64,000 nt of DNA from Lucinisca nassula (taxonomy: Eukaryota > Mollusca > Bivalvia > Lucinida > Lucinidae): assembly GCA_963580285.1 (NCBI GenBank), contig OY757011.1, positions 96,145,650 through 96,209,649 of the forward strand, read 5' to 3'. Below the pieces are notes generated by a model that was not told the origin of the DNA, searched no databases, and was given only the letters and a program-made list of their open reading frames with translations. Position 1 is the first letter of the stretch. Every line of letters starts with the position of its first letter. The translations under genes were made by a program, and so were the position numbers. Shown here piece by piece: positions 43,415 to 52,685 of the stretch.

Positions 43415-43737
43415 TATGACATTGCTCCCGGTTTTAGGTATCATAAATGTTGTTTCGAAATCGCAAGCCCTGTGATTTAAGTTTTGTATATGCCTACTGT
43501 TGTATAAGTCACGCGATATCTTCCTCAATTTCAACCGATACAAAAAAATCCTCAATTTCAACCGATACAGAAAAGGGTCTTCGACTAAGGCCCATATCAG
43601 ACCGCACCCCACCAAGTTACGGTAAAGCATTCACTGTTTGGGTCAGAGCACCCAAATACCGCACAGCGAATAATCTGGTCAGACCACGCGGATGTGTAGG
43701 CTGATCTCAGTCTTCGCTCGGAGATCACTGTTCGAGA
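43415..43737. other. Receptor 1 3' flank; GATCAG palindrome remnants
   Basis: No canonical AATAAA is seen near the stop codon. CAATTTCAACCGATACA is repeated in tandem at 43527-43570. About 43640-43735 contains a decayed G-like palindrome (GGTCAGACCACGCGGATG, AGGCTGATCTCAGTCTTCG). Confidence 0.45.
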
Positions 43738-43983
43738 CATTATACAAACCCTTTGTAAATTTTACCCCCGAAAAAAGGAATTTTAATATGAAACATTTTG
43801 ATATTTTTGTATTTATGCTCAAAATATAGATTATGGGTACTCGTTAGAACCGCCTCATCGAGGCGGTTTTAACGAGTACCAACAATCTCTATTTCAGAGC
43901 AGAAATAAGAAAAATAAGGTTTACCTCTGTAAACCCCAGATTGTTCAATGGGGTCAAAATTATATAGGCGTGTTTTCGTGATG
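43738..43983. mobile_element. palA MITE, left end degraded
   Basis: The hairpin ACTCGTTAGAACCGCCTC, ATCGAGGCGGTTTTAACGAG is nearly perfect and the right end TAGGCGTGTTTTCGTGATG is intact. The left TIR has become CATTATACAAACCC. Confidence 0.75.
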
Positions 43984-44005
43984 AGGCGCGGTTCAAATAT
44001 TACGC

Positions 44006-44740
44006 GTAGAAGCATCCGTGGCGCAGTGGTAACGCTACTCGCCTTGTAAACCAGGGATCGCAGGATCGATCCCGGGCTTCTCCAAACTTTCGGATGAGTC
44101 TTTAAACCGAGGTACCGTCTCCGTATGACCTTAGCTGTTGGTGGGACGTAAAACTAAAACTCTACCGCCCCCGCCCATAGGGGATTAAAGAAATATATGG
44201 GCTGCACGATGCTTCCACGCAGAGCTGAATCCGGCCCGCACACTAGTACTGGTAAACCGCTTAGAGGATCTAAGCCTGTCCAGGAACCGCGGTGCGAGGC
44301 GGACCGTCCATGCTAATAAACCCTGTTGGTTTTATTGGGCTACAGGGCTTGATGAGTCTTTAAACCGAGGTCCCGTCTCCGTATGACCTTAGCTGTTGGT
44401 GGGACGTAAAACTAAAACTCTACCGCCCCCGCCCATAGGGGCTTAAAGAAATATATGGGCTGCACGATGCTTCCACGCAGAGCTGAATCCGGCCCGCACA
44501 CTAGTACTGGTAAACCGCTTAGAGGATCTAAGCCTGTCCAGGAACCGCGGTGCGAGGCGGACCGTCCATGCTAATAAACCCTGTTGGTTTCATTGGGCTA
44601 CAGGGCTTGAGATGTCATTTCATCTCAATGTCGGGTGAAAGTCCCACAAAATTGGAAGCAACGTCTCCAAAATGACCTTTACAGTGTTGACAGGGACGTT
44701 AAACCTCAAATCAAACAAAACAAAACTAAAACTCACTCAC
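44006..44740 (+). mobile_element. SINE-E (tRNA-headed) with nested SINE-V and tandem duplication
   Basis: TSD TCAAATATTACGC lies at 43993-44005 and 44741-44753. The tRNA-like head (about 44011-44083) has GTGGCGCAGTGGTAACG (A-box) and GGATCGATCCCGGG (B-box), with a CTTGTAA anticodon loop, suggesting tRNA-Thr ancestry. The tail is GGTGGGACGTAAAACTAAAA, CTCACTCACTC. A SINE-V inserted in the tail, and a 258-bp unit (44093-44350, then from 44351) was later duplicated in tandem. Confidence 0.85.
44421..44721 (+). mobile_element. SINE-V nested in SINE-E, with TSD
   Basis: TSD AAAACTAAAACTC lies at 44408-44420 and 44722-44734, so the target was the SINE-E tail. A partial SINE-V at 44163-44350, lacking the tail third, belongs to the first unit of the 258-bp tandem duplication. 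Confidence 0.88.
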
Positions 44741-44819
44741 TCAAATATTACGCATAAAGTTGTACAGAGAGACCTAACGACGAGCAATCTGCGTACATGT
44801 ATCAGTCGAGTCAGTCCAG

Positions 44820-45126
44820 AGTTTGTTTGTTTTTGTTGTTGTTTTAATTGGGGTTTAACGTCCCCATCAACTCCATTTAGGTCATTTTTGAGACGTTGCT
44901 TCCACTTTTGTGGGACTTTTACCAAAATTGAGATGAATTGACATCTCAATTCCTGCCGCCAAATGAAACCAATATTTATATGCATGGACGGTTAGACTTG
45001 TACCACTTTGCCTTGGCATGGTTAGACCTTCTAAGCCATTGACCATATACTCATGCGGTTTCAGCGCTGTGTGGAAGCATCATGCAGCCCAATCTATTTC
45101 TCCAAGCCCCGGTGGGCGGGTGCCAA
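44820..45126 (-). mobile_element. SINE-V, near full length
   Basis: GGGGTTTAACGTCCCCATC, TTGAGATGAATTGACATC, GGAAGCATCATGCAGCCC and CAAGCCCCGGTGGGCGGG are present in reverse orientation. Imperfect TSD: GTCAGTCCAG (44810-44819) and GTCAGACCAG (45127-45136). Confidence 0.8.
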
Positions 45127-45199
45127 GTCAGACCAGTGACTTCGCTGAGTGTTCTTTGGATAAGGCAGATACTGCATATCAAGTTTCTGATTCCATGCG

Positions 45200-45345
45200 G
45201 TGAACACCCCTCTAAAGGCCATTTTATATAGAGAACAGTGGGGTTTACAGGGTATACACAATTTGGGTTTACGCAGGTGTACTCTATTTTCCTTAATTTT
45301 TCTCAAAAACAAGACTGTTGGTACTCGTTAGAACCGCCTCATTGA
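45200..45345. mobile_element. palB fragment
   Basis: GAACACCCCTCTAAAGGCC, AGAACAGTGGGGTTTACAGG, a partly repeated GGGTTTACGC segment and TACTCGTTAGAACCGCCTCA. It breaks off inside the hairpin. Confidence 0.6.
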
Positions 45346-45384
45346 GGACTTCGTCTAAAAAGAAGAAAATTATCGAACATTAAC

Positions 45385-45623
45385 TGGGCCCCGTCAAGCG
45401 ATTTTGGTACTTATCGCCTATGCGAGCAGCGAAGGTTCAGGCGAGCCTGCGCATCCGCGCAGTCTCGCCAGAACCTTCGCTGCTCGCTCATACAAGCAGT
45501 GAATCAAGAGGAACCTTCAGACAGAAAGACATATCCCTGGCCCCTCTGAGTGGCTGGGCATGCGCAGTTAAAATTTGTCATGACGGAGTGCTCGAAGACA
45601 CAAATTCGCTTGGCGGGGCTCAA
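45385..45623. mobile_element. MITE J, copy 1
   Basis: The ends GGGCCCCGTCAAGCGATTTT and CAAATTCGCTTGGCGGGGCT are inverted repeats. Near the left end is a GC-rich hairpin, GCGAGCAGCGAAGGTTC with GAACCTTCGCTGCTCGC around CTGCGCATCCGCGCAG. Other copies: 55300-55523 and 63708-63948. Confidence 0.8.
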
Positions 45624-45844
45624 CTGATCTATGAGGGCCTCGTAACTTGCATGTGGTGAATAATCGTGAAACTAAGGAAGATGATTATGGCCAGTAAAAT
45701 TGCTTTAAGCGGTTTTGTAATTGACCGTTCTAAGGTTTGTTTATATTTCGCTTTCCCGCTTCTTTCTGGCGTTTGGCTGCATGGCTTTCATGTTCTGTGG
45801 GTTTATTGTAGCTTGTTAGCTTTTAAGTATTTCGTAAAAATATG

Positions 45845-46045
45845 TTCTGTGAAAGGGTTATCATTAAGAAGCAAGGAATACAAGGAATACACCACAGAAC
45901 AGAAAATTATGGAAAGTACATTTTTGGGGGGTGGATTGGGGTGCGGAGGGGGCGGCAGACAAGCTAGTTTCGGCCATCTCATCAGTGACCCTAAAAATCC
46001 AAAATTCTACAATGGAATCAATGATCCCACCTCCAGAAGGTGTTA
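45845..46045 (+). repeat. Dispersed repeat H, copy 3
   Basis: GTTCTGTGAAAGGGTTATC, CAAGGAATACACCACAGAAC, AAGCTAGTTTCGGCCATC, CATCAGTGACCCT and GGAATCAATGATCC. A G-rich insertion (TGGGGTGCGGAGGGGGCGGC) sits in the middle. Confidence 0.6.
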
Positions 46046-46290
46046 GCATTGTTTGTGTGTGCCATACCTGTCCCATTGCGATATTAACTTCTACATCCGA
46101 TTGGTGGAATGTGCATTTTGGTTGTGGCATCCCATAAACAATTAACCTAGTTTTCTTTCTGTACTCAAAACCAGTGCGAAACATTTTTTTTTCTTTTACG
46201 TTATTTTTTCTGTTGTTGAAATAATAGTTTTTGGCTGCCCCTGCGAACCACGCTGTTGATTGAAACAGATATCCATACGTCTAACTCTTG

Positions 46291-46561
46291 CGGGAAAAAA
46301 CACAAATACACGGTAAATTTAAACGTCGAAAAAACATTTTAAGACGAAAAATTGTGATATTGTTTTCTTATTTCTGCTCAAAATATAGATTGTGGGTACA
46401 CGTTAGAACCGCCTCGATGCGGCTGTTCTCACGAGTACCCTCAATCTATATTTTAGAGCAGAAATAAGAAAAAATAATGTATACCCCTGTAAACCCCAGT
46501 TTTACTTTATAAAAGTGGAGTTCAAGGTGGTCAAAATTATATAGGCATTTTTTTTGTGACG
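46291..46561. mobile_element. palA MITE, ends decayed
   Basis: The body is clear: CTTATTTCTGCTCAAAATAT, ACGTTAGAACCGCCTCGATG, GAGCAGAAATAAGAAAAA and ATACCCCTGTAAACCCC. The left TIR is reduced to GAAAAAACACAAATACAC and the right TIR to TATAGGCATTTTTTTTGTG. Confidence 0.75.
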
Positions 46562-46606
46562 TGTAGACACGTTAATGCGATTTCCACATTAATTAAACGA
46601 AACGAC

Positions 46607-46652
46607 AGCAAAAAAAAAAAAAAAAAAAAAAACAAAAAAAAAAAAAAACAAC
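46607..46652. repeat. Long A-rich tract
   Basis: Two A runs are separated by a single C, about 40 bases in all. No SINE body is recognised next to it. Confidence 0.8.
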
Positions 46653-46838
46653 TCCATCGAATTTTGAAAAGCAGGCAGATACAGTCAAGCATTGGAACGC
46701 ATCCCACCTGATGATAGTTAATCGCGAGGATGTGCCAGGAGTTTAGACAAGTTTCTAATTCACCGTGACAATCTGAATCTGGCAGTGTTAAGTGTGTATG
46801 TAAATCGTACAAAATCGTACAATGCACAAGTTGGATAT

Positions 46839-47211
46839 ATAGAGGATCTTACATGAGTGCTCATGTATTATTGAATTTATTAAACGAGTTGAGGAAAAGG
46901 GATATAATGCGAGGCTTTGCCGAGCATTTTATCCCTTTTTCTCAACGAGTTTAATAAATTTAATAATACATGAGCACGAATGCAAGATTCTATTTATCAT
47001 ATGACATTAAAGGCGTATTTTATTCACGATTGTTTACAAAAATGTCAACATTCCGCCGTTAGTAAACGCGACGTCATTAATGACGTCGTACATGTAACGT
47101 TACGGGACGTATCTAGCTAATTTGCATATTTAATCCACTAGTGGATTATCGAAAATAATACATGACGTTATTACACTATACATGACGTTATTACACGTCA
47201 TATGATAAAGT
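46839..47211. mobile_element. MITE F, full length
   Basis: It has the hairpin AAAAGGGATATAATGC / GCATTTTATCCCTTTT, TTATCATATGACATTAAAGG, GTAAACGCGACGTCATTAAT, CCACTAGTGGATTATCG, and an end with CATGACGTTATTACAC in tandem before GTCATATGATAAA. It is inverted relative to 18612-18977. Confidence 0.8.
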
Positions 47212-47212
47212 G

Positions 47213-47470
47213 AATTCCTTCATATCTCAAAATAGTTAAAGTTTTAGATACTTTTCTTATTTGTACTCCAAACATGGGTGGTGGATGCTTGTTAAATGTA
47301 AAACCGAGGTGGCCGGCTTGAGATGTCATTTCATCTCAATGTCTGGTATATGTGGGACGTTAAACCTCAATTCAAACAAAAATCCTCGAACCGCCTCACT
47401 GACCAGAGTTTTCTCTATATAAAGTCGGGTTTAGAGGGGTGTTCATTTAACGGACTTGTCAACCTGATGG
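47213..47470. mobile_element. palB MITE broken by a SINE tail
   Basis: The palB left body (TCATATCTCAAAATAG, CTTATTTGTACTCC) and right body (CAGAGTTTTCTCTATATAAAG, ACGGACTTGTCAACCTGATG) are separated by a SINE-V tail scrap at 47318-47388 (CTTGAGATGTCATTTCATC ... GACGTTAAACCTCAATTC). Its start GGCCGGC is like SINE-T. Confidence 0.6.
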
Positions 47471-47955
47471 TTCATCAGGCGTAATGTTGATACATACAAA
47501 GATTAGGCAGGGGCCAAGAGGTTTTTTTTTTTTTCGAAAATGTTTTTCCTGGAAAGTAGGCCAGTTTTTGATAAGTTACCTTTGAAGTTGAAACGATGCT
47601 GCATATGAAACCACTGTATGGACACCTTCTCTGAATTGCATAACGTCGCCACAGATAATAAAGTATGGTAGCCTGGTAATGCAATATTCTTGTATGAGTC
47701 TCAAAAATCCGATATTTTCTCAATTATGCGCTAACATATTGAAACAAAAACAGCGTTCTGGGGTTGAAATATGTCCGTTCTATTGATTAATCATATTCCC
47801 TTATAATTTTGATGACATATGTTTCAGCCTGGCGCAATCAAAATTGTGTACTCTACGTAACAAGAAAAGAATAACGTTTTCTTTAGTCTCATTTGTATAT
47901 TAGATGACTAAACAAGATAATTTCCCCACACACAATTGATAACTGTTCTAAGATC
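47471..47955. other. No recognisable feature
   Basis: AT-rich sequence with no gene or repeat recognised. Confidence 0.35.
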
Positions 47956-47957
47956 AC

Positions 47958-47976
47958 ATTACTATTATTATTATTA

Positions 47977-48014
<38 letters not shown>
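47958..48014. repeat. (TTA)n microsatellite
   Basis: TTATTA repeats with one TTG interruption, ending TATTATATAAAA, directly before a SINE-V TSD. Confidence 0.9.
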
Positions 48015-48016
<2 letters not shown>

Positions 48017-48037
48017 AAATTATACAGTCATATCATT

Positions 48038-48340
48038 CGCCCCCGCCCATAGGGGCTTGAAGAAATATATGGGCTGCATGATGCTTCCACGCAGAGATGA
48101 ATCCGGCCCGCACACTAGTACTGGTAAACCGCTTAGAGGATCTAAGCCTGTCCAGGAACCGCGGTGCGAGGCGGACCGTCCATGCTAATAAACCCTATTG
48201 GTTTCATTGGGCGACAGGGCTTGAGATGTCATTTCATCTCAATGTCGGGTAAAAGTCCCACAAAATTGGAAGCGACGTCTCCAAAATGACCTTTACAGTG
48301 TTGACAGGGACGTTAAACCTCAAATCAAACAAACAAACAA
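48038..48340 (+). mobile_element. SINE-V, full length with 14-bp TSD
   Basis: TSD ACAGTCATATCATT lies at 48024-48037 and 48341-48354 and is perfect. From CGCCCCCGCCCATAGGGGC to the CAAACAAACAAACAA tail there is no gap relative to 41249-41550, so this is one of the youngest-looking copies. Confidence 0.95.
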
Positions 48341-48419
48341 ACAGTCATATCATTATGTTACATGTACCTGCTTTCAAGTAGTGTCACTGTACAAATCACT
48401 CACTGTAGATGTGGCCAAT

Positions 48420-48830
48420 AAAAGGGTTAGTATTTGAAAGCAGGCAATACACAACATAACCGAAAAGGCGCTTTTCTAGGCTTTTCTATGCCAGGCCAGT
48501 TATTTATACCAAATCGGTCTTATTAGACCCTTAATAGATATAGTGAAATTCCGCTATTAAGACCACCTAAAATTAAGACTAATTCTGCTCAAAAAGCTTA
48601 TTTTGAAGGCTTCACTTAATTTTCCTTTGTGATTTCTGCCCACAGTGTCTTCTGGTCATCGACCACCTTTGGGACTGTTCAAAAGTGGTCTTAAAGACCA
48701 CTTTTGAACAGTCCCAAAGGTGGTCTTAATAGCGGAATTTTACTGCATTTTCAAAATGCCTCAATGTCATCAATGACTCCTAAAGACTACACTATGACGA
48801 AGAACAGGGAGACTTTTTTTCACAGCCGCA
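48420..48830 (+). repeat. Repeat H interrupted by pogo-like MITE I
   Basis: H-like blocks (AAAGGGTTAGTATTTGAAAG, GGCCAGTTATTTATACC, TTATTAGACCCTTAA) lie left of 48540. TTTTCAAAATGCC, ATCAATGACTCC and AACAGGGAGAC lie right of 48746. MITE I occupies the gap. Confidence 0.6.
48541..48745. mobile_element. MITE I, pogo-like ends, copy 1
   Basis: The ends TAGTGAAATTCCGCTATTAA and TTAATAGCGGAATTTTACTG are inverted repeats, next to TA dinucleotides. An asymmetric perfect hairpin, CCACCTTTGGGACTGTTCA with AAAAGTGGTCTTAAAGACC, lies at the right side. CAGT...ACTG ends with a TA target are typical of pogo/Tigger relatives (inferred). Confidence 0.75.
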
Positions 48831-49094
48831 ACACATGCCCTTAACACCAACTGTAGTGATGTTAAATATGTTCTGTAGAGGGGGTATCCTTTTGAAGCGA
48901 GGATTAGCCCTTTTTGTACCAAATGACTGACTGACATTTGTTTTTAAGGTAACCGGGCGCCAAGAGCACATAGGGGCTGTACCAAATGGAATCTTCCAGC
49001 TCAAGGTATATATAGCAGGAGTCTGCTTCAAAATTTAGGGGTGTCAGGTTGAATTTTATTCAAAATGTATTTGGAAAATGGCTTAACTTTTTGC

Positions 49095-49200
49095 AAACAG
49101 TGTATGCCCTGATCAGACGTCTCGATCTGCGGGGTCGGATCTGGGCCTGCACTGTTTGCCAGCTACCCGTTTGGGGGTTTCCGGTACAAAATGGGTTAAA
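49095..49200. mobile_element. Palindromic repeat G
   Basis: GCAAACAGTGTATGCCCTGA, TCAGACGTCTCGATCTGCGG and GGGCCTGCACTGTTTGCC. The outer arms GGCAAACAGTG / CACTGTTTGCC are inverted repeats. Confidence 0.6.
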
Positions 49201-49468
49201 CAACAGAACTGAAAAATATGTAATGCTTCGCTGATTTGGTTCTAATATATAGCTAACCTTTATCCCGCTGAATACATATATTTAGCTCCACCCAGTCCTG
49301 CCTATCCACCAATCAAATTACTTGATCAGATGCATTCGTTCAGATATCAAACTGTATGGCAAAAGTGAATCTGATCTGGTATAGGTCCTGATCCACACTG
49401 CTTGCAACGGTTGTCGTGTTCAGCAGGATTAGGGTTAAGACGCGTGGCGCATCCTGTTCGTTGTATGA

Positions 49469-49784
49469 CATCACGGAAACACGCCTATATATTTTGACCC
49501 CACTTTTATATAGTAAAACAAGGGTTTGCAGGGGTAAACATTATTTTTCTTATTTCTGCTCAAAAACATAGAGTGTGGGTACCCGTTAGAACCGCCTCGC
49601 CGAGGCGGTTCTAACGGGTATCCACAATCTATGTTTTGAGCAGACGGCGATGCGGTTCTAACGAGTAACCACAATCTATGTTTTTGAGCAGAAATAAGAA
49701 AAATACTGCAATTTTTTATCTGTAAATTTTCATTTTTGGTGGTAAAATTTACAAAGTATTTGTATAGTTTTCGTTTTCGTAATG
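49469..49784. mobile_element. palA MITE with doubled hairpin arm
   Basis: It starts CATCACGGAAACACGCCTAT and ends TTCGTTTTCGTAATG. The hairpin CCGTTAGAACCGCCTC, GCCGAGGCGGTTCTAACGGG is perfect. A second right arm (GATGCGGTTCTAACGAGTAA) follows, each with its own CAATCTATGTTTTGAGCAG. Confidence 0.85.
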
Positions 49785-49859
49785 GATATTATCGTTCTTT
49801 TGTGTATTGTCTATTATTGTGTTTCGCTCAAAGGTGTAGTCGGTGTCAATTGGATCAAC

Positions 49860-50345
49860 ACGCGCGTTAGGCATTGTGCAATTTTTCTCAGATGCCCAAA
49901 ACCCATGTATTTTTTTTTTCTGATGAAATTTGAAAACAGTGCAATCTGCCTCTTATTTCATGCATTAATCAATGATAGGACATTTAGGTTCTCGTTAGAA
50001 CCGCCCCAGGGAGACCATTAATCTATGATTTAAAGCGAAATAATAAAGTATACCCCTGTAAGCCCAAGCTTCTCTATATTACCAAATCGTGTTAACAAAA
50101 TACATGTGAAATGGTCACGCACATAATTTTTATGTTACCTACATGCGAGGTGCACCAGCAGAGGCACGTCAATCAAAAAGGTCATTACGAAATTACGCCT
50201 ATACAAATACATTGTAAATTTTATCACCGAAAAAAAAAAAAAACAAAAAAAAAACACGAAAGTTTTGGGATGAAAAAATTGTTATATTTTCTTTATTTCT
50301 GCTTAGAAAATATAGATTACGGTTACATGTAAGAACATCCGAGTG
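49860..50345. mobile_element. palB scrap and palA left half
   Basis: About 49960-50100 has GGTTCTCGTTAGAACCGCC, then TACCCCTGTAAGCCC. From 50183, CATTACGAAATTACGCCTAT starts a palA left half, with an A-rich expansion at 50228-50255. It stops near 50345 before the hairpin is complete. Confidence 0.55.
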
Positions 50346-50385
50346 ACAAAGTGCTTTCTTTCATGTCTCCAATTTTTTTTTTCTG

Positions 50386-50583
50386 AACACAATTTGTGAT
50401 TATTTTATTAAGGCTTCAAACATAGCTTGTTGGTGCTCATTAAGGCGGTTCTAATAAGTACCCACAACCATTGTCTTGGAGCAGAAATGAAAACAAAAAT
50501 GTATTTCCATGTAATCCCGCATTTTCTTTATATAAACTGGGGATTTACATGGGTATTCGTTATACGGACTTGTTAGGACGATG
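50386..50583. mobile_element. palB MITE, left end missing
   Basis: TTCAAACATAGCTTGTTGG, a reduced hairpin (GCTCATTAAGGCGGTTCTAA), GTCTTGGAGCAGAAATG and CGGACTTGTTAGGACGATGG. Confidence 0.6.
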
Positions 50584-51092
50584 GTAGTCCAGAAGAACAA
50601 TTAAGTCAGTGACTAAGTAAAACACACAGCGAACATTCTGATAAGACGGCGCCTATGCGCTGGGCGCATATGTTTAAAATGCATGTTCACTTGGCGATAC
50701 CATCTATTTGTGTCTTTGCATTTAGCAGCGATCATCGAAATGTAGGAGTGACAGCGGTATTCACGTTTCATTTTATGTGTTGCCTTTTAAATAAAGGATA
50801 GAAATAATTCCATGTTCAAAAAAGTGCACTATTTACTGTAATTGTATAGTTTTTTGTAGAATTTGAAATAATAACAGGCAACCAGTGAGTTTTTGACATT
50901 TAAAGCTTTGTGAGGCTAGAGATCGAAATCGACACCATTTCTTGCCGTCCTTGGTCATAGATAACGACCTCCGCTTTGGTCAAATACAAGACAGTAACGC
51001 ACTTTTAGACCTCATTCGCGTTGTTGACACTTATTGCGAAAATCAGTAATTATCACCAGAAAACAAACCGAAATAAAAAGATGCTACTATGA
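50584..51092. other. No recognisable feature
   Basis: A small GATAAGACGGCGCC palindrome trace is near 50640. No gene is recognised. Confidence 0.35.
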
Positions 51093-51405
51093 CATTACGA
51101 TATCTAACCCGTGCGACATAGTGCATTTTTCACATCTCCAAAATGACTACTTTTCTGATGAAAATCCTTGATATTTTTGTTATAAATGCTCAAAACATAG
51201 GTTGAGGGTGCTCGTTAGAACCGCCTACACTTTATATAGAGAAAACTGGAGGTTGTGGGGTATATATTATTTTTCTTGTTTCTGCTCTAAGACAAAGGTT
51301 GTGGGTACTCGTTAGAACCGCCTCAATGAGGCGGTTCTGACAAGCATCTACAACCGAGCACTTACAATCTAACGTAAGACCCGCCCCAATGAGACTGTTT
51401 AGTAA
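51093..51405. mobile_element. Two palB halves joined head to head
   Basis: A left half (CATTACGATATCTAACCCGT to GCTCGTTAGAACCGCC, 51093-51226) joins the complementary half of a second element (CACTTTATATAGAGAAAACT to GAGGCGGTTCTGACAAGC). The join lies in the hairpin, which suggests recombination or replication switching between inverted arms. Confidence 0.65.
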
Positions 51406-51750
51406 AGCCCCTATGTTGCGATTATTGAAGTGCCACAACATATTTTGGTATGGTAAATAAATGCAAGATAAAAAAAAAAACATATTTTTTTTTTCATGGT
51501 AAAAAATTGTAGATAAATATCTTTAATTGCTTATTTGCCCTCCTTATATGTCCGAGCGTAAAATAAAAAAAAACTATAAAGAAAAAATGTTGAGATGGTA
51601 GATTTTTTCTGCCTATAAATAAATGATACTGAGTATAAAACTCCTCTATTCCGTCAAAACCTATTTTATTGTACACCCTTCGAAGCTACATGTTTATCAA
51701 ATTTGAAATTTACCAAGATATATTCTGGCCTGTGGGAGGCAAAATGTACA

Positions 51751-52013
51751 CATCACGAAAACACGCCTATGTAATTTTGAACCCTTAAACTCCACTTCTA
51801 TATTGCAAAATAAGGATTTACATGGGTGTTCATTTTTTTTTCTTTTTTCTGCTCTAAAACAAAGATTGTGGGTACTGGTTAGAACCGCCTCGCCGAGGCG
51901 GTTCTAGCAAGTACCCACAATCTACGTTTGGAGCAGAAATATGAATACTATAAGAATTGTTTTCAGAAAATTTTCTCTTTTTTTTGTATATTTTTCAATA
52001 CATGTGCGTATGC
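51751..52013. mobile_element. palA MITE, near full length
   Basis: It starts CATCACGAAAACACGCCTAT. The hairpin CTGGTTAGAACCGCCTCGCC, GAGGCGGTTCTAGCAAGTAC is nearly perfect. The right end is degraded past TTTTTTTTGTATATTTTTCA. A stray CATTACGAAACCACG at 52052 may be another palA end. Confidence 0.75.
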
Positions 52014-52073
52014 ATATATACCATTTGTCATGCAATGGCGATATAAATAGACATTACGAAACCACGATTATTC

Positions 52074-52371
52074 CATTACGATAACACACCCGTGCGACAT
52101 AGTGTATTTTTTAGCATCTCCAAAAATGGCTACTTTTCTGATTAAAATTTGCGATATTTTTCTTATTTATATTGCAAACATAGGTTGTGTGTGCTCGTTA
52201 GAACCGCCTCAATGAGGCGGTTCTAACCATTACCCACAACCTATGTGTTGGAGCAGAATTAAGGAAAATAATGCAATAATGCTTACCCCCCCCCCCCTTA
52301 AACCCCAGTTGTCTCTATATGTAAAGTGGGGTTAAGTGGGATGTTCATTTCACGGACTTGGTCACGTGATG
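52074..52371. mobile_element. palB MITE, full length
   Basis: It starts CATTACGATAACACACCCGT and ends CACGGACTTGGTCACGTGATG. The hairpin GCTCGTTAGAACCGCCTCAA and its inverse are perfect. It lies ~300 bases upstream of the receptor 2 splice acceptor. Confidence 0.88.
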
Positions 52372-52500
52372 ATTACTATAACGCAACCGTGTGACTTAAT
52401 GCATTATTTCATGTCTCAAAAAGTTTTTTTTTTATAACATATGTGATATTCCTCCAATTTATATCAGAAACATAGGTTGTAGGTGCTCATTAGAACCGTA
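52372..52500. mobile_element. palB MITE, left half
   Basis: ATTACTATAACGCAACCGTG to GTGCTCATTAGAACCG. It directly abuts the full-length palB on its left and is cut at the hairpin. Confidence 0.65.
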
Positions 52501-52549
52501 CAGATATCAGACGCTTCTTGTGAAAAATAAGGATATCGTTTTTCTTGTC

Positions 52550-52551
<2 letters not shown>

Positions 52552-52596
<45 letters not shown>
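52552..52596 (+). repeat. (CT)n microsatellite before receptor 2 acceptor
   Basis: About 20 CT units end roughly 80 bases upstream of the predicted 3' splice site. On the sense strand this is a strong pyrimidine tract, so length variation could affect splicing (inference). Confidence 0.85.
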
Positions 52597-52598
<2 letters not shown>

Positions 52599-52654
52599 CT
52601 TTATCTTTGGTGCTGGGTTACAGCAATTTTCATTTCAAAGACCTCTCACAATAA

Positions 52655-52677
52655 TGATTTCAATTGTTTATTTTCAG
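52655..52677 (+). other. Predicted 3' splice acceptor, receptor 2
   Basis: TTTCAATTGTTTATTTTCAG precedes ATACAAAGATGG. The exon would start at 52678, 8 bases before the ATG at 52686, the same spacing as in receptor 1. Confidence 0.78.
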
Positions 52678-52685
52678 ATACAAAG

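Noticed and set aside
44011..44083. Possible tRNA-Thr gene
   Set aside because: It is followed directly by a SINE body and tail and bounded by TSDs, so it is a SINE head.
52545..52685. N-terminal extension of receptor 2 beginning MSSFSLSLSL
   Set aside because: It only translates the (CT)n tract and intron sequence upstream of a good acceptor at 52677.
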